Shown: positions 20,831-31,030 of the stretch, piece by piece
How positions within the stretch are numbered: position 1 is the stretch's first letter
Layout of the letters: each line of letters starts with the position of its first letter
Assembly: GCA_030220185.1 (NCBI GenBank)
Contig: JASPKZ010010236.1
Location: forward strand, 90,367 to 154,366
DNA: 64,000 nt
DNA from: Diploptera punctata
Lineage: Eukaryota; Arthropoda; Insecta; Blattodea; Blaberidae
Direction: 5' to 3'
Notes under the pieces: model-generated
Databases searched by the model: none
What the model saw: only the letters and a program-made list of their open reading frames with translations
Told to the model about the DNA's origin: nothing
Program-made: the position numbers and the translations under genes

Positions 20831-20919
20831 TTGTAAGAGCTCAGTTGGTAGAGCGGTGAAATAGTGGTATATAATTTCAGTAATCCATAGGTTGCTGGTT
20901 CGAATCCGGCTGGGGAGGA
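20831..20919 (+). pseudogene. tRNA-Tyr-like pseudogene with intron-like insert
   Basis: GAGCTCAGTTGGTAGAGCG (A-box region) and GCTGGTTCGAATCCGGC (B-box/T-arm region) match the D-arm and T-arm of an animal tRNA-Tyr. AATCCATAGG matches the 3' half of its anticodon arm. An insert of about 20 nt (TGGTATATAATTTCAG) lies where tRNA-Tyr genes carry their intron. The 5' acceptor strand does not pair with the 3' strand (CTGGGGAGGA), and the GTA anticodon is not intact, so it is not a functional gene. It could be the head of a SINE, though no body was recognised. Confidence 0.65.
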
Positions 20920-21027
20920 TTTTTCTTAGAAGATTAATACTTTTAGCTCATACTACAATAGTATGGAATTTAAAGATATTTACATTCTTATCTTATTCTG
21001 TAAAATATTAAAACTAAAAAATAAAAA

Positions 21028-21509
21028 ATAAATAATAGTTTTAAAAAACTAAAACAGCACGCTTTATTAGAAAGCCGAACTCAAAAATGAAAAATAATTT
21101 TAATTTCCAACACGCTTTAGATAAATTAAAAGTGGTCAACAAAAAAAATCATCTCCAACACATGTAGAATAAAACTAGAATTATCAACAAAACGAAAATA
21201 ATTTTACCATCAAAAGCGTGGGGTGCTTTTTATGATTTTTATATGTTCTTGTTAGAGACTTTACTTTTATCAATATCTGTTTATTATCAAATATATTAAT
21301 TGATATAGAGCACCCCACGCTTTTGATGATAAAATTATTTTCTTTTTGTTGATAATTCTAGTTTTATTCTATATGTGTTGGAGATGATTTTTTTGTTGAC
21401 CACTTTAAATTTATCCCAAGCGTGTTGGAAATTAAAATTATTTTTCATTTTTGAGTTCGGTTTTCTAATAAAGCGTGTTGTTTTAGTTTTTTAAAACTAT
21501 TATTTATTT
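21028..21509. repeat. Foldback palindrome FB2
   Basis: Arms 21028-21228 and 21310-21509 (about 200 bp) are inverted copies with few mismatches; loop of about 81 nt. Arm landmarks: AAACTAAAAC, CACGCTTTATTAGAAA, CCGAACTCAAAAATGAAAA, AAGTGGTCAAC, CATCTCCAACACAT and CATCAAAAGCGTGGGGTGC. No coding potential. The arms contain repeated CACGCTTT motifs. Confidence 0.9.
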
Positions 21510-22082
21510 CTAATCATGAAAGTTCTTATTTGAAATGTTTTAGGAGTAGGCTACATGCCAGCACTGGGTTTCATCTTCTCTTTTCTCTTCACCATCATGC
21601 CTCATACAACACACTTTACACTACACCAACATAAACATATACTCATTGTACACTCCTCTCTGTACACAATACAAGAATACATCAACTACATACCGAAGTG
21701 TTGCGTAAATTGAAAATAAACCACACTAACGCCAGCTATACTCCTAGTCGGAACCCGAGGCACATAAAGTACAGTGGGTGGCATTAGAACACATATACAC
21801 GTTAAATAATTTATTTATATTTCAACATGTATTGCAACATGATTCTTTTCACATCTGCTCAGGAATTTTTATTGAACCTTAATATTTTTGAATATACATC
21901 TATTCTTCAGTAACATAAATTCGGAAGCTACTTACTTTATTTCATATTATTTTAATTCTATTATATTCCATGTTTCTCTTAGTATTAGCTAGTATTAGAT
22001 CATATCACCATTGTATTTTGTTTAGTCTGTATTTTAATAACATCTTAAAATTGTAATAAGTGTGTAATTTTTTTGTATAATT
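21510..22082. other. Unassigned, probably LINE 3' UTR
   Basis: Directly upstream of the plus-strand LINE hairpin end at 22083. It contains no RT motif. Confidence 0.35.
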
Positions 22083-22167
22083 CTACTATTCGCTGGTTGA
22101 GTGGAAGAGAAATCCTCATGGCCTTAACTCTGCCAGCTAAAATAAAGCATTATTATTATTATTATTA

Positions 22168-22213
<46 letters not shown>

Positions 22214-22215
22214 TA
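22083..22215 (+). mobile_element. LINE 3' hairpin end with (TTA)n tail
   Basis: GCTGGTTGAGTGGAAGAGAA, then CATGGCC, TTAACTCTGCCAGC, forms an imperfect stem. AAATAAAGCA and a (TTA)n run to 22215 follow. This plus-strand copy shows the order hairpin, AATAAAG, trinucleotide tail most clearly. A second TTA run lies at 22290-22372. Confidence 0.82.
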
Positions 22216-22334
22216 TTTTGGATGGTGTTTCTCTTGAGGCACGAAACAGGTCAACAAATGGCCTAAATTCGTGAATGTACTATGATGATGATGATATTAT
22301 TATTTATTATTATTATTTATTATTATTATTATTG

Positions 22335-22373
<39 letters not shown>

Positions 22374-22375
22374 AA
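22216..22375. repeat. Interrupted (TTA)n/(GAT)n
   Basis: TTA runs separated by about 70 bp of unique DNA and a short GATGATGAT block near 22285. Confidence 0.85.
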
Positions 22376-22859
22376 TAATCTATATTTTAATTTATGTACG
22401 TCGTATTAATATATTTGGACTTTTTAACATTATTTTTTTTTATTTATCAGCACGTCCCATTATCGTGGTAATATTACATGGATCATATTTACATAGTGGG
22501 TACATAATATTGCATAGTAAGTTATTACATGATTTGTACTTTTCATATGATTTGATCTTGTTCACTTGTCTCTTCTTCATAAGTCCCCAAAACTTATATT
22601 TTAGATAAACTACTCCTTGATATGGTCAAATTAATTATTTTAATTTTTAGTTTATTAACTAGATTTATTTTTACCCAAATAGTCCTTCGTACATGATAAT
22701 GCACTATTGTCTTTACATATTTCTTAAAATGTCTGAAATGTTTCTGTGTAAGGTCTTTCCGTGTCACTGCCCCCCCTTAAAAATAAAACTTTACAAGGAT
22801 AATGAAAATATCTGGAACTATAACAAATGTTATAACCTTATCATCTATACTATAGGAAC
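22376..22859. other. AT-rich spacer
   Basis: Nothing recognised apart from T-runs. Confidence 0.35.
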
Positions 22860-23180
22860 ATTTTCCCTATCTTTGCGGATTTCTTCCTTCAACGTGTTCC
22901 TAGACTGTCGCTACATTTCAAAGTCGTAAAAGAGATGGCCCACGTTCTTCGTTGCTTTCCTACACGGCAGGTTGAGTCGTCAGAAATTCCTATCCCATGT
23001 AGGTGTGATTTTTTTGCGATGTTCTGTTTATATTTCAGAAAACTCTGGTATTTATGCGAAATTAATTGTTTAAACCTTGGGTCACTTGTACCATTGGGCC
23101 AGGAGGCCCCCGGGAACAACCCTTGTAGCCCTCCGAAAAAAAATCTTGATTTCGTCCTTGATACCCAAAAATAATTCATA
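22860..23180 (-). mobile_element. LINE C-terminal (post-RT) fragment, low confidence
   Basis: The minus strand reads SHLHGIGISDDSTCR, then in another frame KATKNVGHLFYDFEM and RQSRNTL. The order H-x2-GI-x-DDS-x-CR, then HLF and R-x-L, is the cysteine/histidine region that follows the RNase H or RT domain in I/R1/Jockey-type LINEs. Frameshifts separate the pieces. It is different from LINE-A and LINE-B. Confidence 0.5.
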
Positions 23181-23459
23181 TCACATTAGTTCTTCGTGTA
23201 TTATTATTACAGTTTTGTTTAGTCAACTTGACTTGAATTAATTTAATAAGCGTTTAGATTGGAATTGGCACTAACTGAATAAGATAATGTTGTGGAAATG
23301 TTAAAGGAGCTAGAATAAGAACATGTGAAAATAAACCGGTTAGAAGAACTTGTTCGTAGAGAAAACATTCAGTATAATATGAGCTAAATACAGCACATGG
23401 GAAACCTTACTTTCTGTACCAAGATCAATGTTTGGATTTTATTAATTACGTAGTTAAAG

Positions 23460-24222
23460 TGTATTGAGTAACACTAAGAAATTGGGACTGGAAGTAAATA
23501 TCGATAAAATTAAATACATGGTCACACATAGAATTACATTATATAATGGAAATGGACTGCTAATGACAAATGAGGGGAATTTTGAGGAAGTAGCTGAATT
23601 TAAATACCTAGAAATAATAATCACAAAGAGGAATGAGATGCACAAGTAAATTAAACATAGGCTCAATTCTGGAAATGCGTGTTATTATACATTACAGGGA
23701 CTATTGACGTCCCAACTGCTTTCAAAAAACGTTAAACTGAAAACATATAAAACTAGGTATTACTCTACCAGTTATATTAGGCCCTATATGGATGCGAAAC
23801 ATGGACTCTTACTTTAAGGGAGGAAACGAGATTACGAGTATTTGAGAGTAAAGTTTTTAGGAAAATTTTTGAAACAAAGAGAGGTGAACAGACAGGTGAA
23901 TGGAGAAAACTAAATAACAGTGAACTACATGGTATTTATAGGAAGCCAGATATAATAAGAACAGTTAAGTCTCATAGACTGCGATGGGCAGGACATGTGG
24001 TACGAATGGGGAAATAAAACGTGCATGGAAGCTCCTTGTAGGAAAACCAGAGGGAAAACGCCCAGTTGGTAGACCAAGAATAAGGTGGGAGAATAACATT
24101 AACTATGATTTGGGGGAAGTAGATTATACAGGGGTTGATTGGAAAACATTGGCTCAGGATAGGGATGTATGGAGAGCATATGTCTACGCGGCCATGAACC
24201 TACGGGTTCGATAGTGCCAGTT
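23460..24222 (+). mobile_element. LINE-B, longest copy
   Basis: Extends further 5' than other LINE-B copies. It begins within RT at KKLGLEVNIDKIKYM, the segment after the YxDD palm in RTE-type RTs, then EVAEFKYLEI, and several frame breaks through the YGCETW region. The last open part (23984-24214) shows GKPEGKRPVGRPRIRWENN, NYDLGEV, WKTLAQD, WRAYV and AAMNLRVR. It ends at ATAGTGCCAGTTAGT. No convincing TSD. Confidence 0.87.
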
Positions 24223-24414
24223 AGTTAGATGGATGTAAAGTAAACACATTGTATATCATTTTTGCGGAAATATGCTTTATATTTTCCTATAGTGAACATA
24301 TCTCAATATCACAGAAAACATCATCTACTGTAATGAATAAATAGGCCTACATAAATCTATGAATTTTGGTGAATCATTGAACCTTCTATGGCAATTCAAA
24401 ATCAGCCTAACTAA

Positions 24415-24619
24415 CAAGGGAACTGTCATCCATTGCATGTCAGAACCTACCTTGCAATTTCTTCCGGAGAAGCTTTGTAATGTACAAAGGTCATGACCAA
24501 AAAAATGTGTCGTTTTTTAACTGCAGAGCATTAAAGCCAACACCAAATCTCTCATTTAAACCATAGGGAAGAATTGGTTACAAGGTAGGTTTCGGCATGC
24601 ATTAATGACAGTTCCCTTG
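24415..24619. mobile_element. MITE-M, internally deleted but with both ends
   Basis: Left end CAAGGGAACTGTCATCCATTG, right end TGACAGTTCCCTTG. Subterminal AACCTACCTTG / CAAGGTAGGTT also match. At 205 bp it is half the length of the 49.64-kb copy. Flanks are TAA and TTA, compatible with a 3-bp TWA target if one base has mutated. Confidence 0.82.
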
Positions 24620-25354
24620 TTAGTTAACTAGATAGTCTATGTCCCACATTCTGAACTCTATCCTTTTCAGTCCCACATTATTAATTTAGATGGGGAACAG
24701 TATATGGATATTTTTTTGTATTAATGGAATGTAGCGATTTAAAACAAATATTTAATAATATTCGTCAAACATTTTTTATATCGTGTTGATCATGAACATT
24801 TGAAATATATTTCACAGTACGGTAATCTATATCATAAGATTAGATACTTTCGGAGACTAAACTGGGAATACAAAGGCTAAGTAAAATAACACAATTTTAA
24901 ATAAAAGTTAAATTACTAATAAGTGAAACATCTTCTCCGGCTAACAGTCAAGTAAAATATTTTAGCTATTCTTTACAATCAGAGATGCTACTTTTTTAAA
25001 TTCCTTCATGAACTCTTGTCAAATTGTATTCTTAGGATTTCATTTTTTAAATTATTTCCCACCATTTACAATGATTTTTATTTTTTCCCTAACGATTATT
25101 TCAATGTAGTTTCCTATTATATTTAACTAACACGTAGCATGAATACGAGGCGGCTATATTGATTTTAATGAATATTCTAAGCAAAAACAGAGTTGTGCAT
25201 ATTTATGTTTTCTGACGGTCCCAATGAAAAATGCATTTTGCCATATCCGGGTTATACTTAAATGTATTTTATAAATTTATAATACACGGCTTGAATGTTA
25301 ACTGGATAATTTATAATGTATTGCGTAATTTAAAAAATATATTCTCTGAAAAAT
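24620..25354. other. AT-rich spacer
   Basis: No RT motif, pol III box or terminal repeat was seen. Confidence 0.35.
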
Positions 25355-25555
25355 GTCAGCGCCTCTACCTTGGCACAGACCTATGAGACATGCGCTGGAT
25401 CGAGTCCCCGTGGAAGCATAAAGAATCTGAGTGCTTATAATTATTAGCGGCTACAGGTTCAGAAAAACACTATAAAGGCTGGGACTAGAGATCCGACCAC
25501 ATGTCGTCCCTATAATGGCAGGATGATCGTTCTATTTCAATGACAATGTCGAACG
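25355..25555 (+). mobile_element. SINE-7, degraded
   Basis: CCTTGGCACAGACCTATGAG corresponds to the head; GCGCTGGATCGAGTCCCCGT includes the B box. Then ATTAGCGGCTACAGGTTCAG and ACCACATGTCGTCC follow. The 3' end is lost where the LINE-B copy begins. Confidence 0.72.
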
Positions 25556-25584
25556 AAGGTTTATTCCCGCGCAGAACTTATGCT

Positions 25585-26090
25585 TACCATATATCCCTAT
25601 CTAATGATTTCCAATCATTCACTATATAATTCACCTCCCTCTCATTTTACCATCTCATTCTTGGCCACCTACTGGGCGCTTTCCCTCTGGTTTTCCTACA
25701 AGTTTCCACCTCCCTCTTTCATTCTTCATTCATGCCACATGTCCTCCCATCGTATTCTTTTATCGTATCTATTCTTATTACATCTGGTTTCCTATAAAAA
25801 TCATGTAGCTCACTGTTTTGTAATCTTCTCCATTACCTGACTTTTAGACTCTCCTTGATCCAAACGTTTCCTAACAACTTTATTCTCAAATATTGGTATT
25901 CTTTCCCCTTCCCTTTAAGTACAAACAAGTTTCGTATTAATATAACTAGAATAAAAACCAATTTATATATTTTTAATTTAACGCTTTTTGAGAGAAATTG
26001 ATATGAAAAAAGTTCCAGTAATGCATAATAGCATGCGTTTCTGGATATAACCGATCTTTGATTTATTTCTGGGCCTCATTCCTTTTTATA
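25585..26090 (-). mobile_element. LINE-B, highly diverged copy
   Basis: The minus strand matches LINE-B from the terminal NDWK region (reverse of CTAATGATTTCCAATCATTC) through TGGTTTTCCTACAAG, CCACATGTCCTCCCATCG and ATTCTTATTACATCTGG, to AGTAATGCATAATAGCATGC near 26020. More substitutions than its neighbour at 26115, so older or duplicated early. Confidence 0.8.
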
Positions 26091-26114
26091 AGTATTGTTC
26101 GTTCCTTTTTTTAG

Positions 26115-26740
26115 TTCATCACTATCGAACCCATAGGTTCATGGCCGCGCGGACTTAAGTTCTCCATGCATCCCTTTCCTGAGCTAATGTTTTCCAATCA
26201 TTCCCTGTATAATCTACTTCCCTCAAATCACGGTTAATGTTATTTTCCCATTTCTTGGTCTACCAACTGGGTTTTCCCTCTGGTTTTCCTACAAGAAGCT
26301 TCCATGCATGTCTTTCATTCCCATTCGTGTCACATGTCCTGCCCATCGCAGTCTATAAACCTTAACTGTTGTTATATCCGGCTTCCTATAAAGACCATGT
26401 AGTTCACTGTTATGTAGTCTTCTGCATTCACCTGTCTGTTCATCTCTCTTTGGTACAAAATTTTTCCTAAGAACTTTATCCTCAAATGCTCGTATCTCCT
26501 TTCCTCCCTTTAAAGTAAGAGTCGATGTTTCGAATCCAAATAATATAACTGGTAGAATAATAGTTTTATATATTTTCAGTTAAAACGTCTTTTGAAAGGA
26601 GTTAGGGCATCAAGAGTCTCTGTCGTAAATATATTAATTCTGCCACTTCTTCAACATTTACCTCATTTGTTATTAATTGTCAAATTCCATTATATAATTA
26701 TTTCCACACGTGACCATTCCTTTTATTTCATGGCAAATGT
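26115..26740 (-). mobile_element. LINE-B copy
   Basis: Starts at the LINE-B 3' end (reverse of TCACTATCGAACCCATAGG, at 26118). It includes TTTTCCTACAAGAAGCTTCC, CTTCTGCATTCACCTGTCTG and the reverse YGCETW region near 26530. It probably reaches 26740 with TTTACCTCATTTGTTATTAA. Same orientation as the previous copy, 25 bp away. Confidence 0.88.
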
Positions 26741-27500
26741 TGATGTGAGCTGGCTGGTAGAACAAAACACCATGGAGTTGCAATAACTTAATAGGCCTAA
26801 TGTCACTCACTGACAGCTATAAGGAAATAAGTGAAGAGTTGTAAATTAGTTTGGTTAAGAAACTCCTCACTAAGGGGAGCGCCCATGCCCTGAGCGAGAC
26901 GAACAGAATCTGTCAATATTACAAATTGTTAAGTCAACACATTACATTTTCAATCATATCAGATTATATGGAGTCAATTAAGAGAAAAATGTTAAAAGGA
27001 ACTGAAAGATGGAAGCGAAGGTCAAGAATGTTCACTCTATACACGAATGGAGCTAAACAAACACAGACCAGTCTGGTGCTAACCACTTTACTCTTGACCT
27101 TATTTTGGGTGAAATTGCTCCAACATACTCAGTGATAAGTAGTTTAATTGAGCATAAGAAAGTAATGTTACTTCATTCAAGTATACCTACGTACTTCACG
27201 GTTTAGCAAGCATTCAATACTGGGAATAATAGCAGTTGTTATTAATGGATACCCAAGGTGATAAATTATGGAATAGTTTGTTTTCCAAATGTGTAACATT
27301 AAATATACACTATTTAATTATCGTAATAATAAACCTGTATGTTGTAAAACATTATATGAGTATTATACAGCCGAAGATATTTTATTGAAGTTTAGTATCA
27401 TTCATTTAACGTTGTAATTTCAGCATATAAATTGATGAACATGGTGATATGATTATAGATAATATCTGAATGAAAAGTGTTTCGCTTACTTGAGCATTGA
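26741..27500. other. AT-rich spacer
   Basis: A 94-codon plus frame at 26851-27135 has no recognisable motif. Nothing else was seen. Confidence 0.3.
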
Positions 27501-27504
27501 GGGA

Positions 27505-28435
27505 TAAAACTGAAGATAAAGTGGTCACTAGGGTTATAACTTTTTGGACTTTTGTGAAATAAAATATTTCCTGTGCAATGGATGGGTGAACTTTTGCTTA
27601 GAACCATTGAAAAAGGCCTTCATTATTTAAAACAAATAATATTATTATTTAAAACATTTCATAATTTAAAACAAATAATCACTGAGCTTCAAGAAAAGGT
27701 CACCCCAAATATATATATCAATATTTAATATTGATTTGAGGGTGACGTTTTCTTGAAGCTCAGTGAAATGAAGGCCTTTTTCAATGGTTTCAAGTAAAAT
27801 TTCACCCATTCATTGCGCAGTAAATATTTTATTTCACAAAAGTCCAAAAAGGTATAACCCTCTAGGGTTATAACTTTTTAGACTGTCTGTTGAAATAAAA
27901 TGTTTCCCTGTACAATAAATGGATGAACCTTTACTTAAAGTCATTGAGAAAGGCCTTCATTTCACTGAGCTTCAAGAAAAGGTCACACCAAATCCATATT
28001 AAAGATTGATATATGAATATATTTGTGGGTGACCTTTTCTTGAAGCTCAGTAAAATTAAGGTTTTTTCAATTACTCTAAGTAAAAGTACATCCATCCATT
28101 GCACCCATCCATCCACAATATTTTATTTCACAAAAGTCCAAAAAGTTATAACTCTAGTGGTCACACTACAGATCTTAGAAGGTTCTTGATATAGTAGGAG
28201 GTTAAGGGTCACATATTTTTAGTCAATCGTACATATATCACTTGGGTTGTCAGCTCTATGTGATGGCCGCCTATATCTCCAGAACAAATAGCCAGTATTC
28301 ATATCCATTAGGGGCCGAGTCGAGCTCAGGACCATGGTGCCGCAAGAAGGTTTAGGCCAGCCTGAGAACCTTGACCCCCATCGAGGTTCGGACCCCCGAT
28401 CTTCTAGCTTCATGTGCATTGTCATAACCAACAAA
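27505..28435 (-). mobile_element. SINE-1 split by the hAT-type MITE dimer
   Basis: Degraded minus-strand SINE-1. GATAAAGTGGTCAC at 27515-27528 is the outer 3' tail (family AGTAAAGTGATCCC). The body resumes after the MITE at 28157: GTGGTCACACTACAGATC, GTAGGAGGTTAAGG, CGGTGCCGC-like and GGTTTAGGCCAG. The tRNA-like head lies at 28390-28435 with a damaged B box (GAGGTTCGGACCC). Clear evidence for insertion of the MITE into a pre-existing SINE. Confidence 0.78.
27529..28156. mobile_element. hAT-type palindromic MITE, tandem dimer
   Basis: Two palindromic units, 27529-27864 and 27863-28156, share one terminal TAGGG/CCCTCTA junction. Ends are TAGGGTTATAAC and GTTATAACTCTA. Arms carry TTTTTGGACTTTTGTG, AAATAAAATATTT, AAGGCCTTCAT and GAGCTTCAAGAAAAGGTCAC. 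The flanks GTGGTCAC (27521-27528 and 28157-28164) are an 8-bp duplication that fits the hAT pattern nTnnnnAn. Unit 1 has an extra ATTTAAAACAAATAAT-type insert in its left arm (27622-27680). No coding frame. Confidence 0.85.
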
Positions 28436-28584
28436 GCTTTGACGTGCTTCCAATAAGAGGCAAGAACATGGCGAAAAGCTTAGAAAAAATCTCCAATAAA
28501 TAGTTAATTGACAATTTGTAACATTATAGACATGGGATATCTTATATATTAAATAGAAGAATAAAAGAGCATAGGTAAAGTGAT

Positions 28585-28815
28585 CTCACTGCAGGCTTAG
28601 GAGTCTCTTGGGATAGTAGGTAGTTGATGCTTCCACCTTTCTATACTTTCAGTCGGGTTGTCAGTCCTGCGTGACGGCCGCTTTTACATACGTTAGAGGC
28701 TGAGTTGACTCTATGTCCATGGTGCCGCCAAAGGTTTAAATCAGTTTAAGTTCCTGATCATCAGGAATAGAACCGCGTTCTTCAGGCTTTTAGCATATTA
28801 AACTACGGCTGCCCA
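28585..28815 (-). mobile_element. SINE-1, diverged
   Basis: TAAAGTGATCTCACTGCAGG, GGATAGTAGGTAGTTGATGC, GTCGGGTTGTCAGTCCTG, GAGGCTGAGTTGACTC and a damaged head (ATTAAACTACGGCTG). Second SINE-1 in the same orientation within 400 bp. Confidence 0.78.
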
Positions 28816-29174
28816 ATAAAATAATAATTAATTAATATTATTTTATTTATATATTTTATTGAAATATTGTACACAGAAATGACAATGGTTCTCAATTATG
28901 TTAATATACTTTGAGATGGTGATATTGAGAACCAACAATGAAGAAATGAAGCTCCTATAGCTTACATAAAAAAATAGTGATTTGGCCACTTTCATAATTG
29001 TAGGTCAATCTGAGCTCAAGTTTATATGGAACTAAAGACTCATCCGTTCAAAACATTTTTCTTTAAAACAAATAATCCTATTGTTTATTTTATGTCGAAA
29101 AAATTAACAAATTGTCAGTTTTTTTCATGTTCTTTTATCACTTTTTCTTGATTTAATGGACGAATAACTGATAT
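28816..29174. other. AT-rich spacer
   Basis: Nothing recognised. Confidence 0.35.
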
Positions 29175-29176
29175 TC

Positions 29177-29208
<32 letters not shown>

Positions 29209-29745
29209 TGATGGAAGAAGAATCATTGATATGTTGAAGTCAGTGCTTTGGAATAGAAATATGATATACAGAACGAAGAAAACTTATATTCCAAGTTCTG
29301 TTACAAAGCATTTTATTATATGGATCCGAAACCTGGACAGTAAGTAAAAAACAAGTCAACAAGCTTTTAGCAGTAGAAATGGATTTTTGGAGGCGATCGG
29401 CAAGAAGAAGGGATAAGGCCAGAAACAGCACAATAAGAGAAATTATGCAAGTTGAAAAAGACATATTAGGAAAAATAGAAAAAAAACGTTTGAAATGGGA
29501 TGGACACCTCATAAGAATGGAAGAAGATAGAATACCAAAGAAGATCCTTAATTGGAAAGCTAATGGAAGAAGTGGAAGAGGCAGGCCTAGAGAACGATGG
29601 ATGGATGGAATGAAGAGAAGTATGGAAGCTAGAGATCTGAGGGAAGAAGATGCTTTAGAGAGGAACCTCTGGCGACAAATCATTTTGGGTTGAAGGTGAA
29701 ACACTGTATTGTGAAATATTCCTAAATAAAATAAATAAATAAATA
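29175..29745 (+). mobile_element. RTE-C reverse-transcriptase C-terminal fragment
   Basis: Begins near 29212 in an SDGRRIIDMLKSVLW-like phrase. One frameshift near 29270 follows, then an open run to 29692 with LLYGSETWTVSKK, EMDFWRRSARR, NSTIREIMQVEKDI, KRLKWDGHLIRMEEDRIPKK and GRGRPRERW. These are the RTE-type post-palm motifs. The 3' UTR is short (GGTGAAACACTGTATTGTG, ATATTCC) and ends in AAATAAATAAATAAAT. A short (TAA)n tract sits directly upstream. Endonuclease and catalytic palm are missing. Confidence 0.9.
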
Positions 29746-30447
29746 TTAATATAAATCTAGATCTTAATTAAATTAACTATATATATTATGTTTTATTATC
29801 GTAAGGAATGTTCAGTAAGCTTACTTTTACTGTTTTTGAGTCTGGCATTCTTTGATGTAAGTAAGGGGACGGGAATTCCAGAGACAGGTAGCCGAACCAA
29901 GGAGGGATGAAGAATAATCTGGTGTTATATAGCTGTAGAAGTAAAGCTAGAGTTATTTCACGATCGTAACACTGTACTCCAGAGACCGGCCTCCTGTTCT
30001 AACAACCCAAACTCTACCTCAGATACTACAGCACCACATCAACACCGTCACAGTGACGAACTTCATCACCAACATCTTCCGCTCACTTCAAGAATAAACT
30101 CTTGAACAATCAAAATACAGCAAAACAAAATGTAAATGTATGTAAATAACTGTAAATATCCCGTGATATGCCCATGGTAAAACACGGGTTGAAATATAAT
30201 GTAAAAAAAAAAAAAATTAAAAAAAAGAGTCGAAGCGCTCGATTTATAAGATAGCCTCATATTTTTACTCTATTTTTTTTTAAATCCGTGTTAGGTAATA
30301 GGCCTATTATGTAATATATCCTAGCGGACTATTGATTACCATGCTCGCCTTTGATTCCGAGTTTCGTTGGTTCAAACTCGATTTTTTATAAATGCCTGAA
30401 TATGACTTCTTTCGGAAGGGATGTAAACTCGGTCATGTATCTTATTA
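29746..30447. other. Spacer with A/T homopolymers
   Basis: Slightly GC-richer DNA near 29960-30070; A-run at 30203-30228. No family recognised. Confidence 0.35.
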
Positions 30448-30763
30448 TTGTCCACTGCTGTGGTCTCGAGGTAGCGTGCTGCCTTGTCACGCAGCGGGCC
30501 TGGGTTCGATGCCCAGTCGGGGCAGTTTTTCTGGGTGAGGTTTTTCTCGGGTTTTTCCTCACCTGTAAGACAAATGTCAGGAAAACTTTAAGGCCCAAAC
30601 GGTCCCCGAAATCATATGGCCATCATCATAATTATCCTTCCCGGTGTGGAAAGCAACGGGAAGCTACCACACCTACAATTCCCTAGTATAGCTGCAAGTA
30701 TAGCATTAAAATGCTATGATTGCAGCGAAGGACCTGCCTTCGGGCAGAATTACTATGGATGGA
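30448..30763 (+). mobile_element. SINE-4, near-complete
   Basis: Head TCCACTGCTGTGGTCTCGAG, B box GGTTCGATGCC, then TTTTTCCTCACCTGTAAGAC and AACTTTAAGGCCCAAACGG. A reduced trinucleotide patch follows, then AAGCTACCACACCTAC, GCATTAAAATGC and CCTTCGGGCAG. Most similar to the 16.98-kb copy. Confidence 0.88.
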
Positions 30764-30844
30764 AGCCTTATGTATGTGAAGGTTGATTACATATATTTAA
30801 TATTGCTTAATATATATAAAATAATTATTATGAAAACATTGCAA

Positions 30845-31030
30845 TAGTGACCACCTGGAAGAAGGAGGAGAGGAAGACCTCGAAACTCGTGGATGCAGGA
30901 AATAAGAACTGGAATGAAAGCAAGAGGACTGGAGGACATGGATTGCATAGAGAGAGAGACGAGGGGAGAAGAAAATAAAACTTTAGGCACAGAAAGATGT
31001 ATAAACATTAAAATTTTGTATATAAATAAA
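30845..31030 (+). mobile_element. RTE-D 3' terminal fragment
   Basis: In one frame it reads GRPRNSWMQEIRTGMKARGL, followed by an EDMDCIERETRGEE-type acidic tail and a stop. Then comes a short UTR with TTGTATATAAATAAATAAAT. This is the GRPR-x-W terminus of an RTE-like RT; everything upstream is absent. The minus-strand fragment at 15.95 kb belongs to the same family. Confidence 0.75.

Noticed and set aside
25580..25840. An 86-codon plus-strand frame with membrane-like composition
   Set aside because: Shadow of the minus-strand LINE-B copy.
29240..29704. A 154-codon minus-strand frame
   Set aside because: Shadow of the plus-strand RTE-C RT, which has the recognisable motifs.
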